The notes under the pieces are model-generated. The model worked only from the letters and a program-made list of their open reading frames with translations, searched no databases and was not told the DNA's origin. A program made the position numbers and the translations under genes. A stretch of 64,000 bases of DNA from Xylanibacter oryzae DSM 17970 (GTDB taxonomy: Bacteria; Bacteroidota; Bacteroidia; Bacteroidales; Bacteroidaceae), in NCBI RefSeq assembly GCF_000585355.1, contig NZ_KK073873.1, forward strand, positions 1,638,703-1,702,702, written 5' to 3'. Position 1 is the stretch's first letter; each line of letters starts with the position of its first letter. Positions 28,001-35,799 of the stretch are shown one piece after another.

Positions 28001-28426
28001 AATCTGAACAGAGCCTTACTAAATCGCTGGGTTAAACCTGGAGATGAAGCTTATACTAATATACCATCGATATTAAGCAAAACTGATTTAAACTTTTACA
28101 AGTATGATCAGCACTGGTCTGCAGGAAGTAATTACAAAGGCGTACAGATTGCGACTGATTCATATACGATGTACGATTATTCAGACATTAGAGTTGTCAA
28201 CGCAGACTACATACGTCTGGCAAGTCTGAGTCTTACATATGAACTGCCAGAAAAGGTATTACCTAAATTAGGGTTGCAGAGATTGTCTATCACAGCATCC
28301 GGTAATAATTTATATACATTCTGCAATAGTAAACTAAAAGGACAGACACCAACTCAGGCTGGATTTGCAGAAGTTCAACTTTCCGACAATCCATATTACA
28401 CAATAGGAGTGAATATACAATTCTAA
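25085..28426 (+). CDS. SusC/RagA-family TonB-dependent transporter (operon 2)
   Basis: This is a 1113-residue outer-membrane transporter. A signal peptide ending near residue 26 (NAYAQE) is followed by a CarboxypepD_reg-like domain (ISGKVNYANGEPLVGATIRL) and the SusC plug with TAEVVVTGYQQIDKRNLTSS, EPLWVVDGIIVSDP and DVLKDAAATALYGTRAANG. The plug has an insertion (NLSADVINDPDYVNRIGNA) between the VDG and VLKDAAAT motifs, seen in a subgroup of SusC proteins often not linked to glycosidases. The barrel ends YTIGVNIQF. It heads an operon with its SusD (11 bp later), two lipoproteins and two thioredoxin-fold proteins, and no carbohydrate enzyme, so a peptide or other non-glycan ligand is possible (inference). 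Confidence 0.93.
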   Translation: MGKKRLFPLLLIIFFTALTFSNAYAQEPKEGENIVISGKVNYANGEPLVGATIRLVGTKIGTSVDETGHYELHVKKSNHLQVVCSFIGCKSVTENVGKEGSVPLIIMNDDDTQTTAEVVVTGYQQIDKRNLTSSVTSVNMKDLERPGISSLDKMLQGRIPDLVVTSSSAEVNAVPKIRIRGTSTLIGNREPLWVVDGIIVSDPVNLSADVINDPDYVNRIGNAISGINPQDIDRIDVLKDAAATALYGTRAANGVIVVTTKKGRAGRPIISYNFNGTYRRRPRYTDRKIDLMNSQERTDISKYLVGKHYTYPSDMTYFGYEDAVNKLYNGTYTQDQFNAAVARSETQNTDWFKLLTSDTFSADHSANISGGSDKFRYYASLGYTDDNDVINNNNNKRYTASTNLDFTINEKFKASMQLNVYHTNKRYNQDDISPIDYAYRTSRVVPAYNDDGSYFYYNRRANTIQGVMSYNILNELDNSYQKQTENGMKATINLRYTPKDWLFFNGIMSYSTTNTNIEGWYGEKSWYAGNLRKTPYGVEPNTDSQMPFGGELSNNNVDQNNWTARIQGNINKYFGSESQHNINLAVGFEANSTHYNGNKYTQRGYYADRGKKFVTSIPEKYSTYLLWLGTNVPNITDTKTNLLSVYGTLSYSYKQYFTLNANTRYDGSNKFGDRSNEKILPVWSASGLANIKEIAKIKTKWIDALNWKISYGEQGNMLEGQSPVLTLTKGSYDTHYGEMTSTTANNANPDLKWEKTHSFSTGIETSFFNSRLMVELEYYYKKTTDAFMNKTISDINGYTSYVVNSGEIVNKGYNFSVTATPIQNKNWNWLLSASLSKVINTMKTAPGEDSYTLNDYLNGTAIINGQSIGTFYSYRFIGLNPEDGGPLFDDWQDRSNELLGLSKYETFMKVLAKSGRRDPDITGSISSTLSYKNWRLGILTDYALGNKVRLFKVFAQGANVDVSGPGNIYPEYNLNRALLNRWVKPGDEAYTNIPSILSKTDLNFYKYDQHWSAGSNYKGVQIATDSYTMYDYSDIRVVNADYIRLASLSLTYELPEKVLPKLGLQRLSITASGNNLYTFCNSKLKGQTPTQAGFAEVQLSDNPYYTIGVNIQF

Positions 28427-28437
28427 AACTGACAGAC

Positions 28438-30030
28438 ATGAAATTAAAGATATATTTATATACTATAGCCGCAACTATGATGATGTCTAGTTGTTCTGGC
28501 TTTCTGAAAGAGTATTCTCAAGATACTGATTATGTGCGTTCTTGGGAGGATCTTGATGAATTACTTATTGGAGACGGATACTTACCTCAATTTCAAAGTG
28601 ATTACCTTTCAAATGTCGGAGATAATCAATACTTCATTCATTTCCTAGGCGATGAACTTGATGAAAATACTACCACTTATAGTGGTGACTACATGCAATA
28701 TGATGGAAAGGAAAGAGTCTTCGGTTATTTTACATGGCAGGCAAGATCCGGACAGAACGATTCGTATACAGGATTCAATAAAGAAAATGATAACTGGGAA
28801 CAGATATATAAACATATAAATGTTGCAAACAATATCATTTTTTCTGCTAAAGATTTATCTGAAGCTACACAAAGTAATAAGCTAGGGAAAGAAAAAGTGG
28901 ATGGGGAAGCTAGATTTTTAAGAGCATATTACTATTTTTTCTTAGTGAATCTTTATGGTAAGGCTTATACACCAAATACGGCATCCACTGATTTAGGGGT
29001 TCCAATAAAGACATCAGAAACTGTTGAAGACAAGTCATTTCAGAGGAACACTGTACAGGAATGTTATGATTTAATACTAAGTGACCTTCAGACGGCAGAA
29101 ACTGAATTGACAGAATACGGAAGTCAAAAATCAATATATAGAGCAGACTCTACTGCAGTCAACTTTCTTTTAAGCAGAGTATATCTTTATATGCAAAATT
29201 GGAAGAAGGCATCTGAATATGCACAAAAAGTGATAGACAGTCATCCTGACCTTTTACAGCTAAACTCATTGCAGCAAAACAAAGGTATTGTATCAACATC
29301 GTCTGTTGAGAACATTTTTTCTATGGGAAGTAGTGCTTTGTGCGATATAACTCTTGACCAATACAAAAGTTTTACTATTACAGACAGCATATACAATCTT
29401 TACTCAGACAATGACTTGAGAAAGACTAAATTTTTCTGGACTTACGGCAAATTTCATGGATATAAGAAATTGGATATGGTAAATGCTAATCTGACACAAA
29501 CAGAAGATATGCCTGACTATTACTATAACGCCTATGAAAGTCCATGGAGCAAGAGAATGTCCGACATGTCTGATAAATTCTTATTCAGATCATCTGAAGC
29601 ATATCTCATCAAAGCTGAAGCTGAAGCCTACATGGGACACGAAGAAGAAGCACGTACACTAATAAATACACTACGTCAATACCGCTACAAACCGGGAACT
29701 GATTATAAAGTTACTGCCAGCGGTGAAGATCTTGTTAAACTGATCCGAGATGAGCGCGAACGTGAATTATGCCTTGAAGGACAGAGATGGTTTGATCTTC
29801 GCCGTTATGCTATATGCGAGAAATATCCGGAATCAAAGATAATAACACATCATTATTACTACTATGTAGATCGTCAATCTAGCGTAAGAACTTCTTGCCA
29901 TACATTTACTCTTGAGCCCAATGACTGGGGATATGTTCTTCCAATACCTCATGAAACATTAAATGCCAATGTTGGAATGCCTAATAATATGAGAGGAGAA
30001 AGAACTTATAAAGTTGAAACTGTGGAATAA
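28438..30030 (+). CDS. SusD/RagB-family surface lipoprotein (operon 2)
   Basis: This is a 530-residue lipoprotein with lipobox SSC (Cys19). SusD features include KVDGEARFLRAYYYFFLVNLYGKAY, STAVNFLLSRVYLYMQNWKKA, SSEAYLIKAEAEAYMGHEEEA and the RDERERELCLEGQRWFDLRRY signature. It ends without the common NPGW tail, having GYVLPIPHETLNANVGMPNN instead. It is the ligand-binding partner of the preceding SusC. The stop is followed after 4 bp by the next gene's ATG. Confidence 0.92.
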   Translation: MKLKIYLYTIAATMMMSSCSGFLKEYSQDTDYVRSWEDLDELLIGDGYLPQFQSDYLSNVGDNQYFIHFLGDELDENTTTYSGDYMQYDGKERVFGYFTWQARSGQNDSYTGFNKENDNWEQIYKHINVANNIIFSAKDLSEATQSNKLGKEKVDGEARFLRAYYYFFLVNLYGKAYTPNTASTDLGVPIKTSETVEDKSFQRNTVQECYDLILSDLQTAETELTEYGSQKSIYRADSTAVNFLLSRVYLYMQNWKKASEYAQKVIDSHPDLLQLNSLQQNKGIVSTSSVENIFSMGSSALCDITLDQYKSFTITDSIYNLYSDNDLRKTKFFWTYGKFHGYKKLDMVNANLTQTEDMPDYYYNAYESPWSKRMSDMSDKFLFRSSEAYLIKAEAEAYMGHEEEARTLINTLRQYRYKPGTDYKVTASGEDLVKLIRDERERELCLEGQRWFDLRRYAICEKYPESKIITHHYYYYVDRQSSVRTSCHTFTLEPNDWGYVLPIPHETLNANVGMPNNMRGERTYKVETVE

Positions 30031-30034
30031 AAAT

Positions 30035-30970
30035 ATGAAAGAAATGAAAACAATAAAAATATTTGAAACTTTAATATACTGCAGCGTATTGTCTTTGTCC
30101 CTAGCTTCTTGTGCTGATAGCGAAGGCTATATAACACCAGAAGCTCCGGAAAAGAACTATTTTGCTGTAGATAACAAAGCTACTGATGAAGAATCTATAC
30201 TTAAAAGGCAGTTCTATAAGGATAACGGATGTTACTTACTTTATAATGATACATTGAGAAATGATTCAATAGGTAAAAAAGCTAACGGCGAAGTTATATA
30301 TAAAACAGAAACCATTGACGTACCTTATGTAATGTCATCACAAATTACGGTTGCTTATAAATACAATTATATTAAAGACCTTGATAAGAAAAAGGCTGCT
30401 ATTGATTTTATAGATAAATATGTATTGCCACATTTAAGTGCAAAACTTAAACCATATTCATGGTTACTTGTGAATGGTATAACAAAATATACTGCTCAAG
30501 ATAATGCCTATACTTATGATTCAGAAGAGACAACTGTTGTTGGTAACAGAGCTACGGCTGTTGCATTAGAAACTGCTTTTGATATGGACGAAGATGAGTC
30601 TAAGCAGTTTGCGAAGGATCTATTAGCATCTATATTGGCTGCTAAAATATCTATTCAGGACGCTAGCCTTATAACACCTTTCACAAAGTTTTCTGCTAGT
30701 CTTTATGAAACACAAGCATCATCCACACCTGATAATGATGACTCAAACCTTGAATTAATGCAAGAGAATGGATTCATATGTAATCACTTATTTTGGGGAT
30801 ATACATCATATGGAACATTCCCTAGTAAGGATGAAGATGCACAAGCTTTTGCAAAACTTGTAGTTGAAAAGGACGAACAAGAGGTGAGAGATATGTACAA
30901 CAATGATACAATAATCCAAAAGTATCTGGCCATGAGACAAATCATACTTAATCTTGGTTATATTTTCTAA
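30035..30970 (+). CDS. SusC/SusD-associated lipoprotein of unknown function (possible metallohydrolase relative without HExxH)
   Basis: This is a 311-residue lipoprotein with lipobox LASC (Cys26). The ATG at 30035 is chosen because the only earlier start is a TTG inside the SusD gene. The N-terminal part (FYKDNGCYLLYNDTL, then SSQITVAYKYNYIKDLDKKK) and the C-terminal part (GFICNHLFWGYTSYG, SKDEDAQAFAKLVV) recall the layout of the substrate-import-associated zinc metallohydrolase lipoproteins that travel with SusC/SusD. I find no HExxH anywhere in it, so enzymatic activity is not supported. It may be a non-catalytic surface-binding subunit. Family placement is tentative. Confidence 0.65.
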   Translation: MKEMKTIKIFETLIYCSVLSLSLASCADSEGYITPEAPEKNYFAVDNKATDEESILKRQFYKDNGCYLLYNDTLRNDSIGKKANGEVIYKTETIDVPYVMSSQITVAYKYNYIKDLDKKKAAIDFIDKYVLPHLSAKLKPYSWLLVNGITKYTAQDNAYTYDSEETTVVGNRATAVALETAFDMDEDESKQFAKDLLASILAAKISIQDASLITPFTKFSASLYETQASSTPDNDDSNLELMQENGFICNHLFWGYTSYGTFPSKDEDAQAFAKLVVEKDEQEVRDMYNNDTIIQKYLAMRQIILNLGYIF

Positions 30971-30989
30971 TAAATAAACAGATAGATAT

Positions 30990-31682
30990 ATGAAAATAAA
31001 TAAATTAACGTTATTACTACTGACCTCCTTATTATTTATAACAAGCTGTAGTAGTGATGATAACAACAATATTCCTAATGTGCAACCTGCTTCTAAAGGA
31101 GTATTTACAGACGTAAGAGACGGAAGAGAATATCACTATGTGCGAATCGGAGACTTAGAATGGACGACTGATAACGCAAAATACAATACCGGTGATGACA
31201 ATACACGAAGTATTTATAGCACTCAAGAAATCATTGGCGACGAAAATTCCATAAATGATTCTTTGACAGTTAGTAAGTATGGTTATCTATATTCTTATGA
31301 AGGAGCAAAGCAAGCAGCACCTGATGGCTGGAGACTGCCATCAGACGAAGACTGGAAAAAATTGGAGATTGCACTTGGAATGAGTAAAAGCGATGCTGAC
31401 GCAGATGGATGGAGAGGCAGTTATCAGGCTACACTCATGCATCAGGAAGATGGCACACAGCTAAACATGGAATACGGTGGGTTTTTAGACGGTAACAGCA
31501 CCGCATACAATTTAAAATTCTATTTTATTGAAGCCTTCGGATATTATTGGACAAGTACTTATGATGAGAAAACAGGAACAGCTTTTTTAAGAAAAATAGA
31601 ATATAATTCAGGAAAAGTATATCGCCACACATCAACTACAAATAATATGATGAGTGTAAGATTTGTAAGAGACGCAAAATAA
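30990..31682 (+). CDS. FISUMP-domain lipoprotein
   Basis: This is a 230-residue lipoprotein with lipobox ITSC (Cys20) followed by a short acidic/Asn linker and one FISUMP (Fibrobacter succinogenes major paralog) domain. The domain shows VFTDVRDGREYHYVRIGDLEW, TDNAKYN, YGYLYSYEGAKQAAPDGWRLPSDEDW, YYWTSTYDEKTG and SVRFVRDAK, the whole expected motif series. FISUMP domains are C-type-lectin-like folds on surface proteins and may bind ligands or other proteins. It is 19 bp after the preceding lipoprotein and 10 bp before the first thioredoxin-like gene. Confidence 0.88.
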   Translation: MKINKLTLLLLTSLLFITSCSSDDNNNIPNVQPASKGVFTDVRDGREYHYVRIGDLEWTTDNAKYNTGDDNTRSIYSTQEIIGDENSINDSLTVSKYGYLYSYEGAKQAAPDGWRLPSDEDWKKLEIALGMSKSDADADGWRGSYQATLMHQEDGTQLNMEYGGFLDGNSTAYNLKFYFIEAFGYYWTSTYDEKTGTAFLRKIEYNSGKVYRHTSTTNNMMSVRFVRDAK

Positions 31683-31692
31683 CAACAAATAT

Positions 31693-32733
31693 ATGATAAA
31701 ATACTTAACAGTAAGTCTTCTTTTATCTGTATCCATATCTTGTATGGCACAGAAAGGTTTCACAATAAAGAGTGAAATCCCTGGAATAAAAAATGGTGTT
31801 GTGGTTGGTTTGATTACTGCTGAAGGCACTATTAATGAAGAAATCGCTGTGGACACAGTAAAAAATGGGAAATTTATCTTGAAAGGTAAATTAGATCACC
31901 CCAGATTGTGTACACTGACTACTAATAATCTGTATTTACTAGGTAACGACTCTGACGCAAGCAAAATACACTGGACATATACTACTGTTTTTGTAAGTAA
32001 CACTAATATGACATTTACGGCAACAACTTACGACAGCATATCTAATGATGCCCCAATTGGGAAGTGCTTTAAAGTAACGGGAGGACAGCCTCAAGCAGAT
32101 TTCAATGACTATAACTTATCTAAAATGAATCCTATTGAATGGGCTAAAGCTCACCCCCACTCTGCTCTCTCAGTTAAATTCGCGAACGACTTTATTAAAG
32201 GAGGTTCCGGACTTACAAAAAATCATGTACAAGAAATAGAGAATATAATAAGTACTGTCCCTGATGATCCAATCCGCCTAGAACAATTCCGTCATAATTG
32301 TGAATTTGCAAAACAGACTGCAGTTGGAGAGAAGGTTCTTGATCTACCATTATTTGACACAAACAAGAAAGCAAATAGACTTGTAAACATTATACCTAAA
32401 GGTAAATATGTACTAGTGGACTTTTGGGCATCATGGTGTGGGATATGTCGTAGTGCTATACCTGACATAAAAGCTATTGCTAAGAAATATCCAAACATTG
32501 CCATAGTAAGTGTTAGTGATGACCGCAAAGATGATCAATGGAAAAATGCTATGGTAAAAGAAAACATGCCATGGAAACAATATTGCCTTACAGCAGATGG
32601 CGGAAAACAGCTATTGGAAAAATATCTCATAACAGGAGTACCTTTTTATCTTATTGTCGACCCTCAAGGACGAATTGCCAAAGTACCACAATATGCAAGT
32701 GACATAGACGATTATTTTGCTACAATTAAATAA
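31693..32733 (+). CDS. TlpA/ResA-type thioredoxin-fold protein with CGIC active site
   Basis: This is a 346-residue exported protein. The N-terminal half resembles the DUF4369-type beta domain found ahead of thioredoxin modules in Bacteroidales (KGFTIKSEIPGIKNGVVVGLI). The C-terminal half is a thioredoxin/AhpC-TSA-like domain with FWASWCGICRSAIPDIKAIA, active-site cysteines C249 and C252, and the cis-proline loop GVPFYLIVDPQG. CGIC is a less common variant of CGPC. Such proteins reduce or shuffle disulfides in the periplasm. It shares the operon with a second, more canonical paralogue 17 bp downstream. Confidence 0.87.
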   Translation: MIKYLTVSLLLSVSISCMAQKGFTIKSEIPGIKNGVVVGLITAEGTINEEIAVDTVKNGKFILKGKLDHPRLCTLTTNNLYLLGNDSDASKIHWTYTTVFVSNTNMTFTATTYDSISNDAPIGKCFKVTGGQPQADFNDYNLSKMNPIEWAKAHPHSALSVKFANDFIKGGSGLTKNHVQEIENIISTVPDDPIRLEQFRHNCEFAKQTAVGEKVLDLPLFDTNKKANRLVNIIPKGKYVLVDFWASWCGICRSAIPDIKAIAKKYPNIAIVSVSDDRKDDQWKNAMVKENMPWKQYCLTADGGKQLLEKYLITGVPFYLIVDPQGRIAKVPQYASDIDDYFATIK

Positions 32734-32750
32734 CAAATATTAAATTAAAA

Positions 32751-33860
32751 ATGAAAAGATTAATTTTATCTGCTACAGCAGCACTAATGCTGTCTTGTGC
32801 TTTTGCTCAAAGCGCAGGCTACAAAATTTCAGGCAAAGCCAACTTTGCCAAAGATGGTGATAAAGTATACATTGCAAATATGCAATATATCAACCTTATC
32901 CCAACAGACTCTACTGTTGTAAAAGACAAAAAGTTTTCCTTCACAGGAAAACAAGATGCAGCTGCTCTAAAGTTTCTGGTCTTAATGCAAGACGGAAAAC
33001 CCTTGTCAATAAATGACATTATTCTTGAAAACATTGATATGCAGGTAGAACTATTCAATGACTCAACAAAGAAACCAGCAGATGTTACCGGTAGTAAAAG
33101 TACAGAACTATGGAGAGAGTTTTGCAAACTAGATAAGGAATTTTCAACACCACAAGAGGAATCTTGGAAAATTGTGAACGATAGTACTGCAAGTGAGGCC
33201 GCAAAGAAAATAGAAAGAGCAAAACTTGACTCTATAGATAATGTACAAGAGGCTTTCAGAACAAAGTTTATTTGTGAACATACTCCTTCTTCTTTTAGCG
33301 ATATGCTATTTGGATATTTTTACGAAGCACTCGGAGCTGAAAATCAAAAGACAATCATAGAGACTATGAAATCTAAAAATTGTGATTTCCCATATTACAA
33401 AAATATTGTAGCACAACGTGAAGCAGAAGCAAAAACAGCAGCAGGTCAACCATATACAGATATTGCATTACCCGGGGTTGACGGAAAAATAGTAAAAGTA
33501 TCAGATTTCGTAAAGAAAAACAAGCTTACACTTATAGACTTCTGGGCTTCTTGGTGTGGCCCTTGCCGTGCAGAAATGCCGAACGTAATAAAGGCGTACA
33601 AAGAATATCACCCAAAAGGATTTGAGGTTGTTGGCGTATCGCTAGACAATAGCAAGGAGGCATGGGTAAAAGCTATAAAGGCTCTTGGTATTCCATGGAA
33701 GCAAATGTCAGATCTCAAAGGATGGAATAGCAAAGGTGCAGCTGCATACAATGTACGTTCAATACCTGCCACAGTTCTAATTAACCAAAAGGGTGAAATA
33801 ATAGCAAAAGATCTTCGTGGTGAGGAATTATCAGCAAAACTGGCTGAACTCCTAAAGTAA
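32751..33860 (+). CDS. TlpA/ResA-type thioredoxin-fold protein with CGPC active site
   Basis: This is a 369-residue exported protein with a signal peptide ending ALA/FAQS around residue 22. It has a DUF4369-like N-terminal domain (YKISGKANFAKDGDKVYIAN), a helical middle, and a thioredoxin domain with FWASWCGPCRAEMPNVIKAY (C269, C272) and cis-proline SIPATVLINQKG. It likely works as a periplasmic disulfide reductase or isomerase. It is the last gene of operon 2, followed by a strong terminator 32 bp after the stop. Confidence 0.9.
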   Translation: MKRLILSATAALMLSCAFAQSAGYKISGKANFAKDGDKVYIANMQYINLIPTDSTVVKDKKFSFTGKQDAAALKFLVLMQDGKPLSINDIILENIDMQVELFNDSTKKPADVTGSKSTELWREFCKLDKEFSTPQEESWKIVNDSTASEAAKKIERAKLDSIDNVQEAFRTKFICEHTPSSFSDMLFGYFYEALGAENQKTIIETMKSKNCDFPYYKNIVAQREAEAKTAAGQPYTDIALPGVDGKIVKVSDFVKKNKLTLIDFWASWCGPCRAEMPNVIKAYKEYHPKGFEVVGVSLDNSKEAWVKAIKALGIPWKQMSDLKGWNSKGAAAYNVRSIPATVLINQKGEIIAKDLRGEELSAKLAELLK

Positions 33861-33892
33861 GCTGGACATATACTTGTACTTACAAGTCTTTT

Positions 33893-33937
33893 ATAACAAA
33901 TAAGGGCGTATCACTTTGATACGCCCTTATTTGTTAT
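33893..33937. terminator. Terminator after operon 2 (21-bp perfect stem)
   Basis: The arms 33893-33913 and 33917-33937 are perfect reverse complements with a 3-nt loop. The GC core is AAGGGCGTATCA, flanked by A/T-rich ends that supply the U tract in either direction. Confidence 0.92.
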
Positions 33938-34282
33938 ATTACTACATAAATAATAGTATGTATATCAGTTATTAATACGTTTGCATATTTTTATTTAAAA
34001 TTTATTATTGTAAAAAATACAAGATTTATAAGAACCTATTATTCAGTATAAAGAATCCAGCAATTATATATTGCGTTATACCTATACAAAAACAATATTT
34101 TAATAGATAAAAAGCCCATATTTATGCTTTTCATCTTGGCTCAAAGTTCTTTGATTGCATTCATGCAATCTATTAATAACTCTGATAAATGAAACAGCAA
34201 TATTGTTTTTAATAGATATATTAAAATATTTTGTAATAAAAATGTTATGATATGTAACAAGTTGCCCGATTATACTTAAAAT

Positions 34283-34310
34283 GTTACGCAATAATAAAAA
34301 TGTGTTACGC
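34283..34310 (+). promoter_or_regulatory. Direct repeat GTTACGC x2, candidate activator site
   Basis: GTTACGC occurs at 34283-34289 and 34304-34310, exactly 21 bp apart (two helical turns) and 8 bp upstream of a -33 box. This spacing is what a dimeric AraC-type activator would use. The regulator is not in the window. Confidence 0.5.
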
Positions 34311-34317
34311 TCCTATT

Positions 34318-34347
34318 TTTGATTCTTTTACATATACTGTATTTTTG
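34318..34347 (+). promoter_or_regulatory. Promoter of operon 3
   Basis: TTTG at 34318-34321 and TATTTTTG at 34340-34347 are separated by 18 bp, a good fit to the Bacteroidetes -33/-7 consensus. It lies about 90 bp before the first ATG. Confidence 0.65.
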
Positions 34348-34439
34348 AAAAATAAATGAATAAAACACAATAATAGTATTAATGGGCTCTGATACTATCT
34401 ACTACTATGATTAACAAAAAGGGCCCGTATTAAAAAACC

Positions 34440-35753
34440 ATGAAAAAAAACAATTTTAGTGTTCTTTTTATCCTTATGTGTTTGTTGTTTTCAGCATGTG
34501 CAAATGAGGATATTAAAAAATGGCCTGAAAAGGGTAATTTTTATGATCCGAGCAAGCCGGTATCCTTCGACTCGATGATCCCTGATTGGGGAAGGATCAA
34601 TGACGCATTCATAATCAAAGGTAACTTTCCTACTGACACATCTCAGATTAAGGTCTTCTTTGGAGACAAAAAGGCTGTTTTAGTTAGTAGCGATGGTCGC
34701 GAAGCATTCGGACTTGTACCAAAACAAATGGCTGGATACAATAAAGTGTCTGTCATCGTTGATGGCAAATCTTACAACTCTGATAATGCAAAGTTTAAGT
34801 ACTATCAAACACAGTCTGTGAAAACTACTGTAGGTAAATTTGACGAACGAAAATTTGTGACAGGGTTATTAGGAGAGGCCCGTCTTGAGTATTGCTCCAA
34901 TATTGTAGCTGTAAAAGGTAAGAAAACAGACAATATTCTATTCCAAGCCGGTGGCTGGAATGATAAGACATATTTTGTATCATTGGAAGACAATGTCATG
35001 ACACAACTTATTAATATAGGTTATTTAGGTGGTTTGACAGTAGATAATACCGGTGAGAAAGTTGCTATTATGTCTCGTAATGGTGGTGCAATATACACAG
35101 CCAAACGTGAAGATGGGTGGACAATTAATTCTTTAGGCGTAAATGTTCCTTTCTCCGGAGATTGTCAAGGTTCTTTGGCTTTCGGAAATGACAATAGTCA
35201 TGTTTTTGTAATGGATGGTGACGGATTATGGTCTGTTGATTTAGAGAATAAAAACTATGAGGAGGTTTTAAAAGTTTCTGATTTTCCTAGTGTATATAAT
35301 GGTATAAATACAGGACAATGGTTTCATTACCTATGTTATAGCAGGTACGACGATTGTTTCTATGTCTCTTACAATGATCAAAATGGTATTGTAAAAATGT
35401 GGAAAGACAAGACAGGCAAATGGCAGGCTGAACGTTATGCTGGTTTCCAACCTGGAAACAAGACTGCCTTGGGTGATAGACTTCTTGATGCTGTACTAAG
35501 AAGACCGATGGGTATGGCTGTAAATAGTGATGGTGAACTGTTTGTATGTTGTCATGATTCTCAATGTATTCTGAAGATCAAAGGTCGTCTTGTATCACTC
35601 GTAGCAGGACATCTTGATGCCAGTGGTAATGTTAATGGTAATCCAACAGATGCATATTTAAATGGTCCGGAATGTATTACTATTGATTCGGATGAGAACT
35701 TCTATATTGGTGAAGAAAATTCCGGTACCATCCGAAAAATAACAATAGAATGA
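34440..35753 (+). CDS. IPT/TIG plus NHL-type beta-propeller lipoprotein
   Basis: This is a 437-residue lipoprotein with lipobox FSAC (Cys20). An IPT/TIG-like immunoglobulin domain follows (RINDAFIIKGNFPTDTSQIKVFFGDKKAVLVSS). From about residue 125 there is a beta-propeller with NHL-like blades: RRPMGMAVNSDGELFVCCHDSQCILKIK and LNGPECITIDSDENFYIGEENSGTIRKI. This architecture is common among PUL-linked surface lipoproteins that accompany SusC/SusD and are thought to bind glycan. It is the first gene of operon 3, 46 bp before SusC, so it is expressed with the transporter. Confidence 0.85.
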   Translation: MKKNNFSVLFILMCLLFSACANEDIKKWPEKGNFYDPSKPVSFDSMIPDWGRINDAFIIKGNFPTDTSQIKVFFGDKKAVLVSSDGREAFGLVPKQMAGYNKVSVIVDGKSYNSDNAKFKYYQTQSVKTTVGKFDERKFVTGLLGEARLEYCSNIVAVKGKKTDNILFQAGGWNDKTYFVSLEDNVMTQLINIGYLGGLTVDNTGEKVAIMSRNGGAIYTAKREDGWTINSLGVNVPFSGDCQGSLAFGNDNSHVFVMDGDGLWSVDLENKNYEEVLKVSDFPSVYNGINTGQWFHYLCYSRYDDCFYVSYNDQNGIVKMWKDKTGKWQAERYAGFQPGNKTALGDRLLDAVLRRPMGMAVNSDGELFVCCHDSQCILKIKGRLVSLVAGHLDASGNVNGNPTDAYLNGPECITIDSDENFYIGEENSGTIRKITIE

Positions 35754-35799
35754 TACATGATTTAAGCACAGTAAAATTTATATTATAAAAAAATAGAAT

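Larger units (their letters stand above)
33938..34439. other. Spacer and leader before operon 3
   Basis: No gene was found. It is AT-rich with a small GATTGCA/TGCAATC hairpin at 34153-34170, and ends in the operon 3 promoter with its upstream direct repeats. Confidence 0.6.

Noticed and set aside
34087..34212. AAAACAATATT/AATATTGTTTT inverted repeat with a spacer near 100 nt
   Set aside because: Low complexity and distant arms; no functional context.
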